Shown in pieces: positions 49,916 to 59,286 of a stretch of DNA of 64,000 nucleotides. Made by a program: the position numbers and the translations under genes. The notes beneath the pieces were generated by a model. It worked only from the letters and a program-made list of their open reading frames with translations. It was not told where the DNA came from and searched no databases. Each line of letters begins with the position of its first letter. Position 1 is the first letter of the stretch. The DNA comes from an uncultured Brevinema sp. (lineage in GTDB: Bacteria; Spirochaetota; Brevinematia; Brevinematales; Brevinemataceae). The stretch lies in NCBI GenBank assembly GCA_947038195.1, contig CAMQVI010000002.1, positions 45,003 to 109,002 on the forward strand. The letters are read 5' to 3'.

Positions 49916-51142
49916 ATGGTAGATATCTTACATCTAGAAGAAGGGGTTCTATCCCCTCAAGGTTTTAGAGGGACAGGGGTTTCTTGTGGACTTAAAAATG
50001 GAGGCTCTAAAGATATCTCTTTATTACTAAGCGAAGCGCCTTGTAATACGGCTATGGCATTTACCAAAAACAATATTCAAGGAGCTCACATTGCTATAGA
50101 TAAAGCAAGAGTGGGTAAAAAATGCAGAGCTATTCTTATTAATAGTGGTAATGCTAATTGTCTTACAGGACAAGAAGGGCTAGATAATGCTCGCTTTATG
50201 GCTGAAGAAACAGAAAAATTATTAGACATCCCCTCAAAATCTTGCCTCATTGCATCTACAGGAGTGATAGGGCGACAGCTTAATATGACTAGAATCAAAT
50301 ACGGCATAGAAAGGCTTGTAAATGTTATCCCCAATGAAACTAATATCAGACATTTTAGCTCAGGTATTATGACCACAGATACAAGACAAAAAAACATTGC
50401 TTACCAAGTTAAAATAGGAAAAGATACAGTAACCTTAGGCGCTACAGCTAAGGGGGATAGTATGATTAAACCTTCATTGGAGACGATGCATGCTACTTTG
50501 CTAATCTTTATCACTACTGATGCTAATATCTCCCCCAATCTTCTCCAGAAAGCTCTAGATTATTGTATTAAAAATTCTTTTAACCGAATGTCGATAGATA
50601 ATGATCTAAGCCCTAATGATAGTGTTTTTATAGTTGCTAATGGTTTGGCTCAAGAAGAAATTATTTCCTCAAAAGATGACCCACGTTATGAAGTTTTTTT
50701 AGAGGTTCTCGAATTTTTAATGATTAATATTGCTAAACAGCTCATCAAGCAAGGATTAGGGGTCACTAAACTTGTACATCTTGAAGTAGTGGGAGCGGAA
50801 AATGACGAAGAGGCAGAAAAAATCGTAAGAGCTGTTTCCGAATCCTATCAAGTTAAAACGGCTCTTCATGGGCAAAAAACAGCTTGGCAAAAAATCGTTA
50901 ATACGGTGGCTAATACATCCGATTCTTTTGAATTAGATAAACTTACTATCAGCTATAATAAAAATGTTCTCTTTGAAAATGGAATGCCCAATGCGGCTAG
51001 TATTGTTAGCGCTCTAGGAGACATGAGCAGTATAGACTGCACTATTGAGATCAATCTTAATAGTGCAACAGGGACAGCCTTTTTATGGACTTGTGATTTA
51101 ACTCATGATTATGTGAAAATAAACTCTTTTATAAACGAATAG
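49916..51142 (+). CDS. argJ: ArgJ, glutamate N-acetyltransferase/ornithine acetyltransferase
   Basis: GFRGTGVSCGLK, NSGNANCLTGQEGL, ASTGVIGRQL, KGDSMIKPSLETMHATLLIFITTDA, NDSVFIVANGLA. Confidence 0.95.
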   Translation: MVDILHLEEGVLSPQGFRGTGVSCGLKNGGSKDISLLLSEAPCNTAMAFTKNNIQGAHIAIDKARVGKKCRAILINSGNANCLTGQEGLDNARFMAEETEKLLDIPSKSCLIASTGVIGRQLNMTRIKYGIERLVNVIPNETNIRHFSSGIMTTDTRQKNIAYQVKIGKDTVTLGATAKGDSMIKPSLETMHATLLIFITTDANISPNLLQKALDYCIKNSFNRMSIDNDLSPNDSVFIVANGLAQEEIISSKDDPRYEVFLEVLEFLMINIAKQLIKQGLGVTKLVHLEVVGAENDEEAEKIVRAVSESYQVKTALHGQKTAWQKIVNTVANTSDSFELDKLTISYNKNVLFENGMPNAASIVSALGDMSSIDCTIEINLNSATGTAFLWTCDLTHDYVKINSFINE

Positions 51143-51198
51143 AATATTCTTTTTATATTTATTGGATACTTATATAGATATTTTCGATCATACTACAT

Positions 51199-51236
51199 AA
51201 AAAACACCACTCCTGTTTTAAAGGTGGTGTTTTTTA
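51199..51236 (+). terminator. Intrinsic terminator downstream of argJ
   Basis: aaAAAACACCACtcctgttttaaagGTGGTGTTTTtt. Confidence 0.8.
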
Positions 51237-51317
51237 TATTTTTCTATAAAGTTTTTCTTACTAACTAAACAAACCTGTCCCATAAAAGCCCTTTGAGATA
51301 GGGGTCTTAAAGATATA

Positions 51318-51941
51318 TTACATTTTTATATGTTGAAAATAAGGTCTAGCTTGTTCGATGGTAAATTTAGGGCCATGACCAGGATACACCATCGTTTTAG
51401 GGGGAGCAGATAAGGTCTTAGCAATAGATACTTTCATCGCGATAGGATCACAACCAAGAAAATCTACACGTCCAATACCCCCTTTTGCAAATATTACATC
51501 ACCACCAAACATCACTAAATCTGAACTAACAAATATCGTATGATCTATGGCATGACCAGGAGTATGTATTAGTGTCCATTCTTGTCCAGCAGCTGTAATA
51601 GATCCCTTTTTTCCACTATAAGTCCAGTCAGGCAAAGGTGCGACAAGGTCTATCCCCATTGAAGAAGCAAGATTTTTTTGAGGGCTAGGCAAGGTCTTTT
51701 TTGCTAGCTCGTGGGCTACAATAATAGCATCGGGGTATTTTTCTTTGACTTCGCCTAAACCTTGTATATGATCTACATGACCGTGGGTAATAAAAATGTG
51801 GGTGACTTTATCGTTTCCTATTAAATCAAACAATCCTTCCAGTTCATCCCCAGGGTCGACAACAATCGCTTCATTCGTTGCAGGATTGGAATAAATCCAA
51901 GCATTTTGAGCAAAAACTCCGTTCTCATAACATTTTATCAT
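51318..51941 (-). CDS. MBL-fold metallohydrolase (glyoxalase II-like)
   Basis: HIFITHGHVDHIQGLGEVK, HTPGHAIDHTIF, GGDVIFAKGGIGRVDF, YPGHGPKFTIE. Confidence 0.95.
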   Translation of the reverse strand: MIKCYENGVFAQNAWIYSNPATNEAIVVDPGDELEGLFDLIGNDKVTHIFITHGHVDHIQGLGEVKEKYPDAIIVAHELAKKTLPSPQKNLASSMGIDLVAPLPDWTYSGKKGSITAAGQEWTLIHTPGHAIDHTIFVSSDLVMFGGDVIFAKGGIGRVDFLGCDPIAMKVSIAKTLSAPPKTMVYPGHGPKFTIEQARPYFQHIKM

Positions 51942-52106
51942 ACTAACAATCCTTTTTAAGTTTATTTATTATAAGATATTTTTCAAAAATATGAAAGTAA
52001 AATCAAGAAAAGAATCTATTTTGTGATAAAAATTGCATTTTATATAATAATTTGTTACAATAAAATAGTATAGCTAAATAATCTATTGAATAAACTGGAG
52101 GTAAAT

Positions 52107-52637
52107 ATGGCTGATGAAGAAATACTAGAAGATGGTGATGAGGAAGGGGGAGGGGCGAAACCCCCAAACCCCATAGCAAAAATTATTATCAAGATTTTAG
52201 GATACTTAATACCTGTTTTAGTATCTGTGATTATTTCTGTGATTATTATGTTTGTAGTATTCAAGGGAGGGGCGGCTAATGAGCGTGATGAAAGTTCTAT
52301 TATCACTCAGCTACAGCCCAAGCCTACGCCTTTATCCTACTACGATTTAGGGGAATTTAGAAATAATACGGCAGATATTGACGCTAATCACTTTATTCGT
52401 GTAGCTATTTCTCTTGGTTACGATCCAGAAAATAAGCTACTACATTCTGAGTTAGTGGCTAGACACATCCAGATTAGAGACGTAATTTTAAACCTTTTAA
52501 ACTCTAAAGAAAAAAATCAAATTGATGAATTTCTTGAAAAAGAGCGACTAAAAGATGAAATTGCTAGAACACTTAACAGCTTGTTCATTAATGGTGAGAT
52601 AGATGCTGTTTATTATACAGAATTTACTATTTCCTAG
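52107..52637 (+). CDS. fliL: Flagellar basal body-associated protein FliL
   Basis: Single TM (PVLVSVIISVIIMFVVF), FRNNTADIDANHFIRVAISLGYDPENKLLHSELVARHIQIRDVILNLL; ATG 52107 after GGAGG. Confidence 0.9.
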   Translation: MADEEILEDGDEEGGGAKPPNPIAKIIIKILGYLIPVLVSVIISVIIMFVVFKGGAANERDESSIITQLQPKPTPLSYYDLGEFRNNTADIDANHFIRVAISLGYDPENKLLHSELVARHIQIRDVILNLLNSKEKNQIDEFLEKERLKDEIARTLNSLFINGEIDAVYYTEFTIS

Positions 52638-52667
52638 ATATAAATTAGGAAATAATAAGGAAAAAAG

Positions 52668-53711
52668 ATGACAGAAATATTGTCACAAGATGAAATTGAT
52701 GCTCTGTTGACCGTTGTGTCAACACCTTCTACAGATACTTCCGATGAAGAAAGTGCTTTAGCTATGGTTAGAGCCAATAGGGCGAAGAAGCGTTTAAAAG
52801 TTTATGACTTTAGAAGGCCTGACAAGTTTTCTAAAGATCAAGTGCGTACCCTTCAGATGATTCACGAAACTTTTGCTCGCTTAACTACCACTTCTTTAGC
52901 GGCTCAATTACGCTCTCTTGTTCGTGTCCATGTAGTATCTGTTGATCAGCTTACTTATGAAGAGTTTATTAGATCTATTCCTTCTCCTACGACTTTAGGA
53001 GTGGTAAATATGGACCCTCTTAAAGGCAGTGCTATTATCGAGATAGACCCTGCTATTACCTTTTCTATTATTGATAGACTTTTTGGTGGCAAAGGAGAGA
53101 CCCTTAAGACTAATAGAGAATTAACAGATATTGAGATGTCTGTTATCGAAGGGATTTTAGTTCGTTTATTAGGAAACCTTAGAGAATCTTGGGCTAATAT
53201 GACAGATTTACGACCTCGTTTAGGAAACATTGATACTAACCCACAATTCGTAGGGATTGTCCCACCTAATAGTATGGTAGTTTTAACTACTTTTGAGACT
53301 AAAATTGGTGAGGTAGAAGGAATGCTCAATTTCTGTTTGCCTTATATAACCATTGAACCTATTATTAGTAAATTATCCGCTCAATACTGGTACTCTGCTG
53401 TTAATAATAGTATGACTTCAGAACATATTAGTTTTATTAAACAACAAATAAACGATATTCGTCTCACTGTTATTGCCCAGTTAGCTCAAGCAACTTTATC
53501 TTTTGAAGAAGTTAGCCGTCTAAAAGAAGGCGACGTAATTCGTTTTGATACTAGTGTGCATGCAGATGTAGAAGTGTTTATAGGACGTAATGCCAAATTT
53601 AAAGCCAAACCTGGCTTATTTGGTAATAGAAGAGCTATCCAATTACACGAAGTTTTGGGTACTTTCAAAGAAGAAGACCTACAAGAGCTTCTTCTCGATC
53701 AAGAACAATAA
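52668..53711 (+). CDS. fliM: Flagellar motor switch protein FliM
   Basis: MTEILSQDEIDALL; FRRPDKFSKDQVRTLQMIHETFARLTTTSLAAQLRS. Confidence 0.98.
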   Translation: MTEILSQDEIDALLTVVSTPSTDTSDEESALAMVRANRAKKRLKVYDFRRPDKFSKDQVRTLQMIHETFARLTTTSLAAQLRSLVRVHVVSVDQLTYEEFIRSIPSPTTLGVVNMDPLKGSAIIEIDPAITFSIIDRLFGGKGETLKTNRELTDIEMSVIEGILVRLLGNLRESWANMTDLRPRLGNIDTNPQFVGIVPPNSMVVLTTFETKIGEVEGMLNFCLPYITIEPIISKLSAQYWYSAVNNSMTSEHISFIKQQINDIRLTVIAQLAQATLSFEEVSRLKEGDVIRFDTSVHADVEVFIGRNAKFKAKPGLFGNRRAIQLHEVLGTFKEEDLQELLLDQEQ

Positions 53712-53718
53712 TCATTAT

Positions 53719-53757
53719 TAAAATAAGGGATAAGTTTTACTTATCCCTTATTTTTTA
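53719..53757 (+). terminator. Intrinsic terminator downstream of fliM
   Basis: aaaATAAGGGATAAGttttaCTTATCCCTTATttttt. Confidence 0.92.
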
Positions 53758-53931
53758 CCCAATTTTTTTTCATCTATTATGCTGCACACCTTCTTTAATA
53801 ACACTACAATCAATCCTAGAATATAATACTATACCGATAAAGACAATAATTTTTATGTAATTTATGGGATGTAGTTTTTGAAGGATATATCTATCTAAAA
53901 TAAAATGATTTGAAAGACAAATGGAGAGGGT

Positions 53932-53970
53932 GTAAAAAAACACCTTATATCATATAAGGTGTTTTTTTAT
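53932..53970 (-). terminator. Bidirectional-type terminator downstream of flgM
   Basis: aaaaaaACACCTTATatcATATAAGGTGTttttttt. Confidence 0.85.
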
Positions 53971-53982
53971 TATTTCAGTATT

Positions 53983-54279
53983 TTATAAACCCAAAACTTT
54001 GATTAACTTTTCTGCAAGCGCATCAATAGTTTCTTTGTTATTGTATTCACCATTTTCAAGCTTTTTCTTAATGTTATCAATTTTTTCTTGATCAACATCA
54101 GGTGTTCTAGCAAGAACATCTTTCACAAATGCTTCGTCTTCTAAAAATCTAACTTCATCAGATACTTTAAGCGAGTCGCCTGTATGAGTTACAGATTTTT
54201 TAGGTTCGGGAACACTGGGTGATTTGGCAGACTGAGATTTTTCTGCAGGAGTTAGACCTCCAACACCGCGAATCTCCAT
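53983..54279 (-). CDS. flgM: Anti-sigma-28 factor FlgM
   Basis: DSLKVSDEVRFLEDEAFVKDVLARTPDVDQEKIDNIKKKLENGEYN...IDALAEKLIKVLGL. Confidence 0.87.
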   Translation of the reverse strand: MEIRGVGGLTPAEKSQSAKSPSVPEPKKSVTHTGDSLKVSDEVRFLEDEAFVKDVLARTPDVDQEKIDNIKKKLENGEYNNKETIDALAEKLIKVLGL

Positions 54280-54294
54280 AGATAACCTCCTGAT

Positions 54295-55071
54295 TTAAAC
54301 TATCCCTGTTTCGTTTTCTAATATTTTTTTTAATTGTTTCTGCTTTCGCTTTTCTTTTTTGGAAAAACTACTTTCTTTGTCCAAAAAAGGTATTTCTTCT
54401 AAAAAACGAATAACAATAACAAATTCGCCTTTGACTTCTTGTTCTAAGAGAAGGGTGTCAATCTCCTCTGCTGAGCCTCGATAAATCTTCTCATAAGATT
54501 TAGTTAGTTCTTTCCCCAAACAAATATCGGCAGAAATCGATAACTCCTTTAGGATTTTTAAAAACTTTTTTATTCTGTGGCAGGAAACAAAAACAACTAA
54601 TACATTGTTTTTATGGGCAAATTCTTGCAAAGTTTTTGTTATTTGTCCTTCTTTTTTAGATAAAAATCCTGTAAAAACAACATTTTCTCCACCTATGCCT
54701 GCTACTGATAATATAGTAGTTAGGGCTGAAACCCCTGGTATAGGGATAACATTAAATCCAGCCTCTGAAACACTTTTTACTACCCTGACTCCAGGATCTG
54801 AAACAGAAGGAGTCCCTGCATCACTCACAAGAGCAACACTCTCCCCTTGCTCCAATAAAGAAATAATCCCCAAAGCAGAGTTTTGTTCATTACTAGGAGA
54901 ACATTCAATCAATTTTTTATGACGAATATCCAAATGACTCAACAAGATTCTTGTTCGAGGGATATTTTCACAAGCGATGATGGAAACCTCGTTTAAGGTT
55001 TTTATAGCTCTAAGGGTAATATCTTCTAAATTTCCTATAGGAGTCCCTATAACAAATAGTTGTCCATTCAT
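54295..55071 (-). CDS. rsmI: 16S rRNA (cytidine-2'-O)-methyltransferase RsmI
   Basis: LFVIGTPIGNLEDITLRAIKTL, ALVSDAGTPSVSDPG, GFLSKKEGQ. Confidence 0.96.
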   Translation of the reverse strand: MNGQLFVIGTPIGNLEDITLRAIKTLNEVSIIACENIPRTRILLSHLDIRHKKLIECSPSNEQNSALGIISLLEQGESVALVSDAGTPSVSDPGVRVVKSVSEAGFNVIPIPGVSALTTILSVAGIGGENVVFTGFLSKKEGQITKTLQEFAHKNNVLVVFVSCHRIKKFLKILKELSISADICLGKELTKSYEKIYRGSAEEIDTLLLEQEVKGEFVIVIRFLEEIPFLDKESSFSKKEKRKQKQLKKILENETGIV

Positions 55072-55268
55072 TTTCTTTCCTACAATATCTTCGGATTTAC
55101 GAGAGATATTTCTTGAGTACCTTAGAGATTATTTTGCTGCTGTTTTATCGATAAATAGGTAATAACTCGATTCATTATATCCTTTTTTTTAAAGGAAATC
55201 AATTTTTTTACACCTTTTTTTTATGTTAAAATTTCTCTAAGATATTTTAAGGAATCTTAATCTTGTCG

Positions 55269-55600
55269 TGTTATACTAATATAGAAAAATAATAAAAAAA
55301 TATAAATGATTGAAGAGCATTTTACCCTTGATGTGATGGTTTGTAGGGAACTCTGAGTACTTTAAAGAAAATAGATACCTTAGTTTAGTTGTTTATCCCT
55401 AATTCTTTAAGGGCAAATAATCTTATAATAAAAATCCCTTACATAATCCTTAATTCCCGTTTTTTAGAGTCTTATTAATGAAAGGGATGAAAAATCCCCC
55501 TTAAAAAATCGCCTATATGTTTAAGGAGCTAAAAGGCTCAAATAGTCTAGTTTAACTAAAGAATTATTAATAAATTTTCAAGTCTAAGAGGGGCTTTATT
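55269..55600 (+). other. Long non-coding interval with promoter-like start; candidate ncRNA or leader
   Basis: Extended -10-like TGt-TATACT at 55269-55277; no ORF of 60 aa or more; several short hairpin-forming segments. Confidence 0.35.
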
Positions 55601-55604
55601 TACA

Positions 55605-55633
55605 TTGCAAAAACACAAAAAATATACTATAAT
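55605..55633 (+). promoter_or_regulatory. sigma70-like promoter of cysS
   Basis: TTGCAA - 17 nt - TATAAT about 26 nt upstream of the cysS ATG. Confidence 0.65.
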
Positions 55634-55659
55634 TATCTAAATGAAAATGAGAGCTATTT

Positions 55660-57012
55660 ATGAAATTTTACAACTCCTTATCTAAAAACCTAGAAGTATT
55701 TATTACAGATAATACTGTGAAAATATATTCTTGTGGTCCTACCGTTTATGATTATGCTCACATAGGAAATATGAGGACTTTTCTTTTTGAAGATTTGCTT
55801 ATTCGCACTCTAAAGTATTTTTCTTATCCTGTTAAACATGTGCGTAATCTTACAGACATAGATGATAAAACAATCAACAAATCTCAAGAACAAAAAACTT
55901 CTTTAAAAGACTTCACAGAAAAGTATGCCAAAGAGTTTTTTAAGGATCTTGCTCAATTAAATTTTGACGAGACTTCTACTACCTATCTCAGGGCGACAGA
56001 GTATATTGATCCCATGATAAATCTTATAGAAGAGCTCATAGAAAAAAGTTTTGCTTATGATAAGGGAGATGGCGTATATTTCAAAACTTCTTCTTTTAAA
56101 GAGTATGGTAATTTTGCTGGCTTAGATTTAGAAAATCTCCAAGAAGGTGCTGCTGGGGTAGAAGGAGATTATCAAAAAGAAGATTTTGGGGATTTTGTTC
56201 TATGGAAAAAATATAAAGAAAGTGATGGAGATGTTTTTTGGGATAGTCCTTGGGGGAAAGGGAGACCGGGTTGGCATACAGAGTGTGCTGCTATGGTTAG
56301 AAACTCTTTTCTAGAAGGTTTGGATATCCATACAGGGGGAATAGATTTACTCTTTCCTCATCACACTAATGAAAAAGCTCATTGTGAATGTCTGTCTCAC
56401 CAGCCTATGGCTACCTATTGGCTTCATGCCACCCATCTTCTTGTAGATAATAAAAAAATGAGTAAAAGTCTCGGTAATTTTTATACGATTAGAGATTTGT
56501 TAGATAAGGGTTTTGACCATAGAAACATAAGGTTTTACCTGCAGACAGGGGCTCATTATCGCAGTCCTCTTAACTTTACCTTAGAAGGACTGAAAGGCAC
56601 TACATCTGCCCTTAAACGCTTGGATAATTTTATCTATGAAATTAGCGAAACCCCTCAAGAAGGAGATCGCTATTTTCTTAAAGAAAAATTTGATAATGCC
56701 TTACAAGAAGATCTCAATATTTCAGCTGCTATGGGAGAGATTTTTAGTTTAGTAAACGCTTACTATGGTGGGAAAATATTTGATACAAATGCTATTTTAT
56801 TAGAGCTAAAAGAAATAGACAAAGTGCTAGGCGTTTTAAAATTTCCTAAAGAAAATATCCTTGATGAAGAAACTCAAAAACTTTTTGACCTTAGAGTAAT
56901 TGCTAGAGCTGAAAAAAATTGGGCAGAGTCTGATCGATTGAGGGATGAATTGTTAACTCATGGTGTAGAGGTAAGAGACACCAAAGACGCTACGAATATC
57001 AGGAAACTATAA
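55660..57012 (+). CDS. cysS: Cysteine--tRNA ligase
   Basis: YSCGPTVYDYAHIGNMRTFLFEDLL, GRPGWHTECAAM, GGIDLLFPHHTNE, KKMSKSLGNF. Confidence 0.98.
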   Translation: MKFYNSLSKNLEVFITDNTVKIYSCGPTVYDYAHIGNMRTFLFEDLLIRTLKYFSYPVKHVRNLTDIDDKTINKSQEQKTSLKDFTEKYAKEFFKDLAQLNFDETSTTYLRATEYIDPMINLIEELIEKSFAYDKGDGVYFKTSSFKEYGNFAGLDLENLQEGAAGVEGDYQKEDFGDFVLWKKYKESDGDVFWDSPWGKGRPGWHTECAAMVRNSFLEGLDIHTGGIDLLFPHHTNEKAHCECLSHQPMATYWLHATHLLVDNKKMSKSLGNFYTIRDLLDKGFDHRNIRFYLQTGAHYRSPLNFTLEGLKGTTSALKRLDNFIYEISETPQEGDRYFLKEKFDNALQEDLNISAAMGEIFSLVNAYYGGKIFDTNAILLELKEIDKVLGVLKFPKENILDEETQKLFDLRVIARAEKNWAESDRLRDELLTHGVEVRDTKDATNIRKL

Positions 57013-57849
57013 ATGAAATATGTGAATGCTTTTTTTTATAGTTTAATTATTGTAGTAGGTATAGTAGTATCCCAAGTTTTTATTGCGAACCCCAATATCC
57101 AAAAAACCACTTTTGAAAGGGTGATTGCTCTCTCCCCTGCTCACACCCAAAGTCTTGATTATTTAGGCTTGGGGGAGAAAATCATTGCTGTTTCTAGCTA
57201 TGATGAAGATCCAAAATATCAAAATAGGGCTAAAGTCAATAGCATTTATTTTGATAGTGAAGACATCCTTAATCTCAATCCTGATCTTGTTTTAATAGGG
57301 GACTCAAAGGATAAAGAAGATACCATTGCATTTTTAGAAGAAAGAGGCACTAAGGTTGTGAGCCTTAAGACGGAATCCTTTCAAGATATTTATGAAGGCT
57401 TACTTACCCTCCAAGATCTTTTTCCTGAGATTTCTCTATCTAAAATAGAATATTTCAAAGAGACATGGGACAAGATAAAAGCCAATCCTATACCTAAGTC
57501 TAGGACTTTTTTAGCGGTTTTGGAGATCGATCCTCTTTATACAATATCTACCAATAACTTCTTGAATGAGCTACTCTCGTATAGTGGGTGGAGGAATGTG
57601 ATAGAGGTAGAAAATAATTACCCTATCTTATCCGAAGAAGCTCTTCGGCTCTTGCCCGAAGTAGATGATATTATTATTACAAGCACTTATTTAGCCAATG
57701 AAACTAAAGCTCTAAAGCTCATTCAAGATAAAGTTAAGGCAGAACGTATTGTGATTATTTCTAATAAGCACGCCAATCTCCCTTCCCCTTATCTCGTAGA
57801 TATAATAAAAGAGCTCCGACAACAGCAGAGCTTTTTAGTGTTTGATTAA
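57013..57849 (+). CDS. BtuF/FepB-like periplasmic binding protein (helical backbone type), orphan
   Basis: TM/signal; RVIALSPAHTQSLDYLGLGEKIIAVSSYDEDP; LNPDLVLIGDSKDKE. Confidence 0.85.
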   Translation: MKYVNAFFYSLIIVVGIVVSQVFIANPNIQKTTFERVIALSPAHTQSLDYLGLGEKIIAVSSYDEDPKYQNRAKVNSIYFDSEDILNLNPDLVLIGDSKDKEDTIAFLEERGTKVVSLKTESFQDIYEGLLTLQDLFPEISLSKIEYFKETWDKIKANPIPKSRTFLAVLEIDPLYTISTNNFLNELLSYSGWRNVIEVENNYPILSEEALRLLPEVDDIIITSTYLANETKALKLIQDKVKAERIVIISNKHANLPSPYLVDIIKELRQQQSFLVFD

Positions 57850-58490
57850 TAAATAAGGGTATCAATCCTATGTTTGAAGCTTTTAATAGAATTTCCAATT
57901 TCTAGGTAATTCTCATCAGCAAGAGCATCTTTTTGGAAGATAGAGCCTTTTACTCCTACAGCTTTTGCACCTTGTCTTAAAAACTCTAAAGCGGAAGAAA
58001 CGCTTAAACCACCAGTAAGTATAAAATTAGCATCGGGTAAATATTCTAAAATAGAAATAATAGACTTGTGATGTATTTGAGCAGCGGGGAATATCTGGAC
58101 TAAATCGGATTGGGTTTTGTATGCTTCAAAAATTTCTGTAGGCGTAAAACCAGAGATAATAGCAGGTTTTTGGTATAAGGAAGATACAGTAAGTATTTCT
58201 TTGGCTAAAATAGAGCTTACCACAAAATCTGCTCCACATTGAATGATTTTTTCGGCATCTTTAGCAAGGGATAAAAATCCAGCTCCTATCTTTATTTCGG
58301 GAAATTCTTTAGTTAATTCACTAATGATGCAAGCCTCTTCTATTTGTTGAGCATTTTTAAAGTTAATTTGAATAATAGAAACATGGTTTTCTAATAATGT
58401 TTCTACAAATACTTTAGGGTTTTTCATCAATTCATAATCGATGATGGGGAGAAACTTCAAATCTAAAATACGTTCTATTGACACATCCAT
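57846..58490 (-). CDS. KDPG/KHG aldolase-like TIM barrel, catalytic residues apparently lost
   Basis: IGAGFLSLAKDAEKIIQCGADFVVSS, VQIFPAAQ, FILTGGLSVSSALEFLRQGAKAVGVKGSIF; start taken at 58490 (GAGG RBS). Confidence 0.8.
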   Translation of the reverse strand: MDVSIERILDLKFLPIIDYELMKNPKVFVETLLENHVSIIQINFKNAQQIEEACIISELTKEFPEIKIGAGFLSLAKDAEKIIQCGADFVVSSILAKEILTVSSLYQKPAIISGFTPTEIFEAYKTQSDLVQIFPAAQIHHKSIISILEYLPDANFILTGGLSVSSALEFLRQGAKAVGVKGSIFQKDALADENYLEIGNSIKSFKHRIDTLIY

Positions 58491-58562
58491 AAAAACCTCA
58501 TATACTATATTATATATTATCACTTAAAAAGAGAAGTTTTTCAAGAGAATTAGGAAGAAAAA

Positions 58563-59054
58563 ATGAAAAAAAAACCAAATATACCCACTAAACCTGCTAT
58601 TCCCATTGTAAATATCGCAAATAATAAAAAAGCATATCATGATTATGAAGTTTTAGAAAAATATGAGGCTGGTATAGAATTAAGAGGGACAGAAATAAAA
58701 TCTCTCAGAGAAGGAAGAGTAAACCTCAAGGAATCTTATGTATTGGCTAAAGATGGTATTGCTAAAATTATAGGGATGAATATTAGTACCTATAATTTTG
58801 GGAATATTTTTAATCATATTCCTAAAAGAGAGAGACAGCTTCTTCTTCATAAAAAAGAAATCCTAAAATTAGAACAACGGGCTACCCAAGAAGGTTTGAC
58901 TATTATTCCACTTTCTATTTACATTAAAGGTCGATTGGCTAAGCTTTCTATTGGACTGTGTAAAGGGAAAAAGCTCTATGATAAGAGAGAGAGTCTCAGG
59001 GTTAAAGATGCCAATAGAGAAATACAACGTACTTTAAAGTCTTTTACAAGCTAA
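58563..59054 (+). CDS. smpB: SsrA-binding protein
   Basis: NKKAYHDYEVLEKYEAGIELRGTEIKSLREGRVNLKESYV...GLCKGKKLYDKRESLRVKDANREI. Confidence 0.97.
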   Translation: MKKKPNIPTKPAIPIVNIANNKKAYHDYEVLEKYEAGIELRGTEIKSLREGRVNLKESYVLAKDGIAKIIGMNISTYNFGNIFNHIPKRERQLLLHKKEILKLEQRATQEGLTIIPLSIYIKGRLAKLSIGLCKGKKLYDKRESLRVKDANREIQRTLKSFTS

Positions 59055-59085
59055 AAAAAACACCCACTAGTGGGTGTTTTTTTCT
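59053..59085 (+). terminator. Bidirectional intrinsic terminator between smpB and the opposing small ORF
   Basis: aaaaaaACACCCACtaGTGGGTGTttttttt. Confidence 0.92.
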
Positions 59086-59267
59086 ATAAGAATTGGTCGA
59101 ATAATAAAAATATAAAGCCCTAAGGCTAAAAAATAAGTCTCTACCATGAAAAATGTCCAAAAATACTCTTTTATTATTGTATACAGATCAAAGAAACTAA
59201 GAGCAAAGAATGTCACTCCTAAAAGAGTAATGATGTAATATAAATATTTTATAAGATTGGATTTCAA
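59067..59267 (-). CDS. Small two-TM membrane protein
   Basis: MKSNLIKYLYYIITLLGVTFFALSFFDLY...; downstream of the 59287 ORF on the same strand. Confidence 0.6.
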   Translation of the reverse strand: MKSNLIKYLYYIITLLGVTFFALSFFDLYTIIKEYFWTFFMVETYFLALGLYIFIIRPILIEKNTH

Positions 59268-59286
59268 AGGAGTCCTCCATTATTAT

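Noticed and set aside
55200-55650. tmRNA (ssrA) near smpB
   Set aside because: No tRNA-like 3' end (TTCGA...CCA) or tag ORF in the interval.
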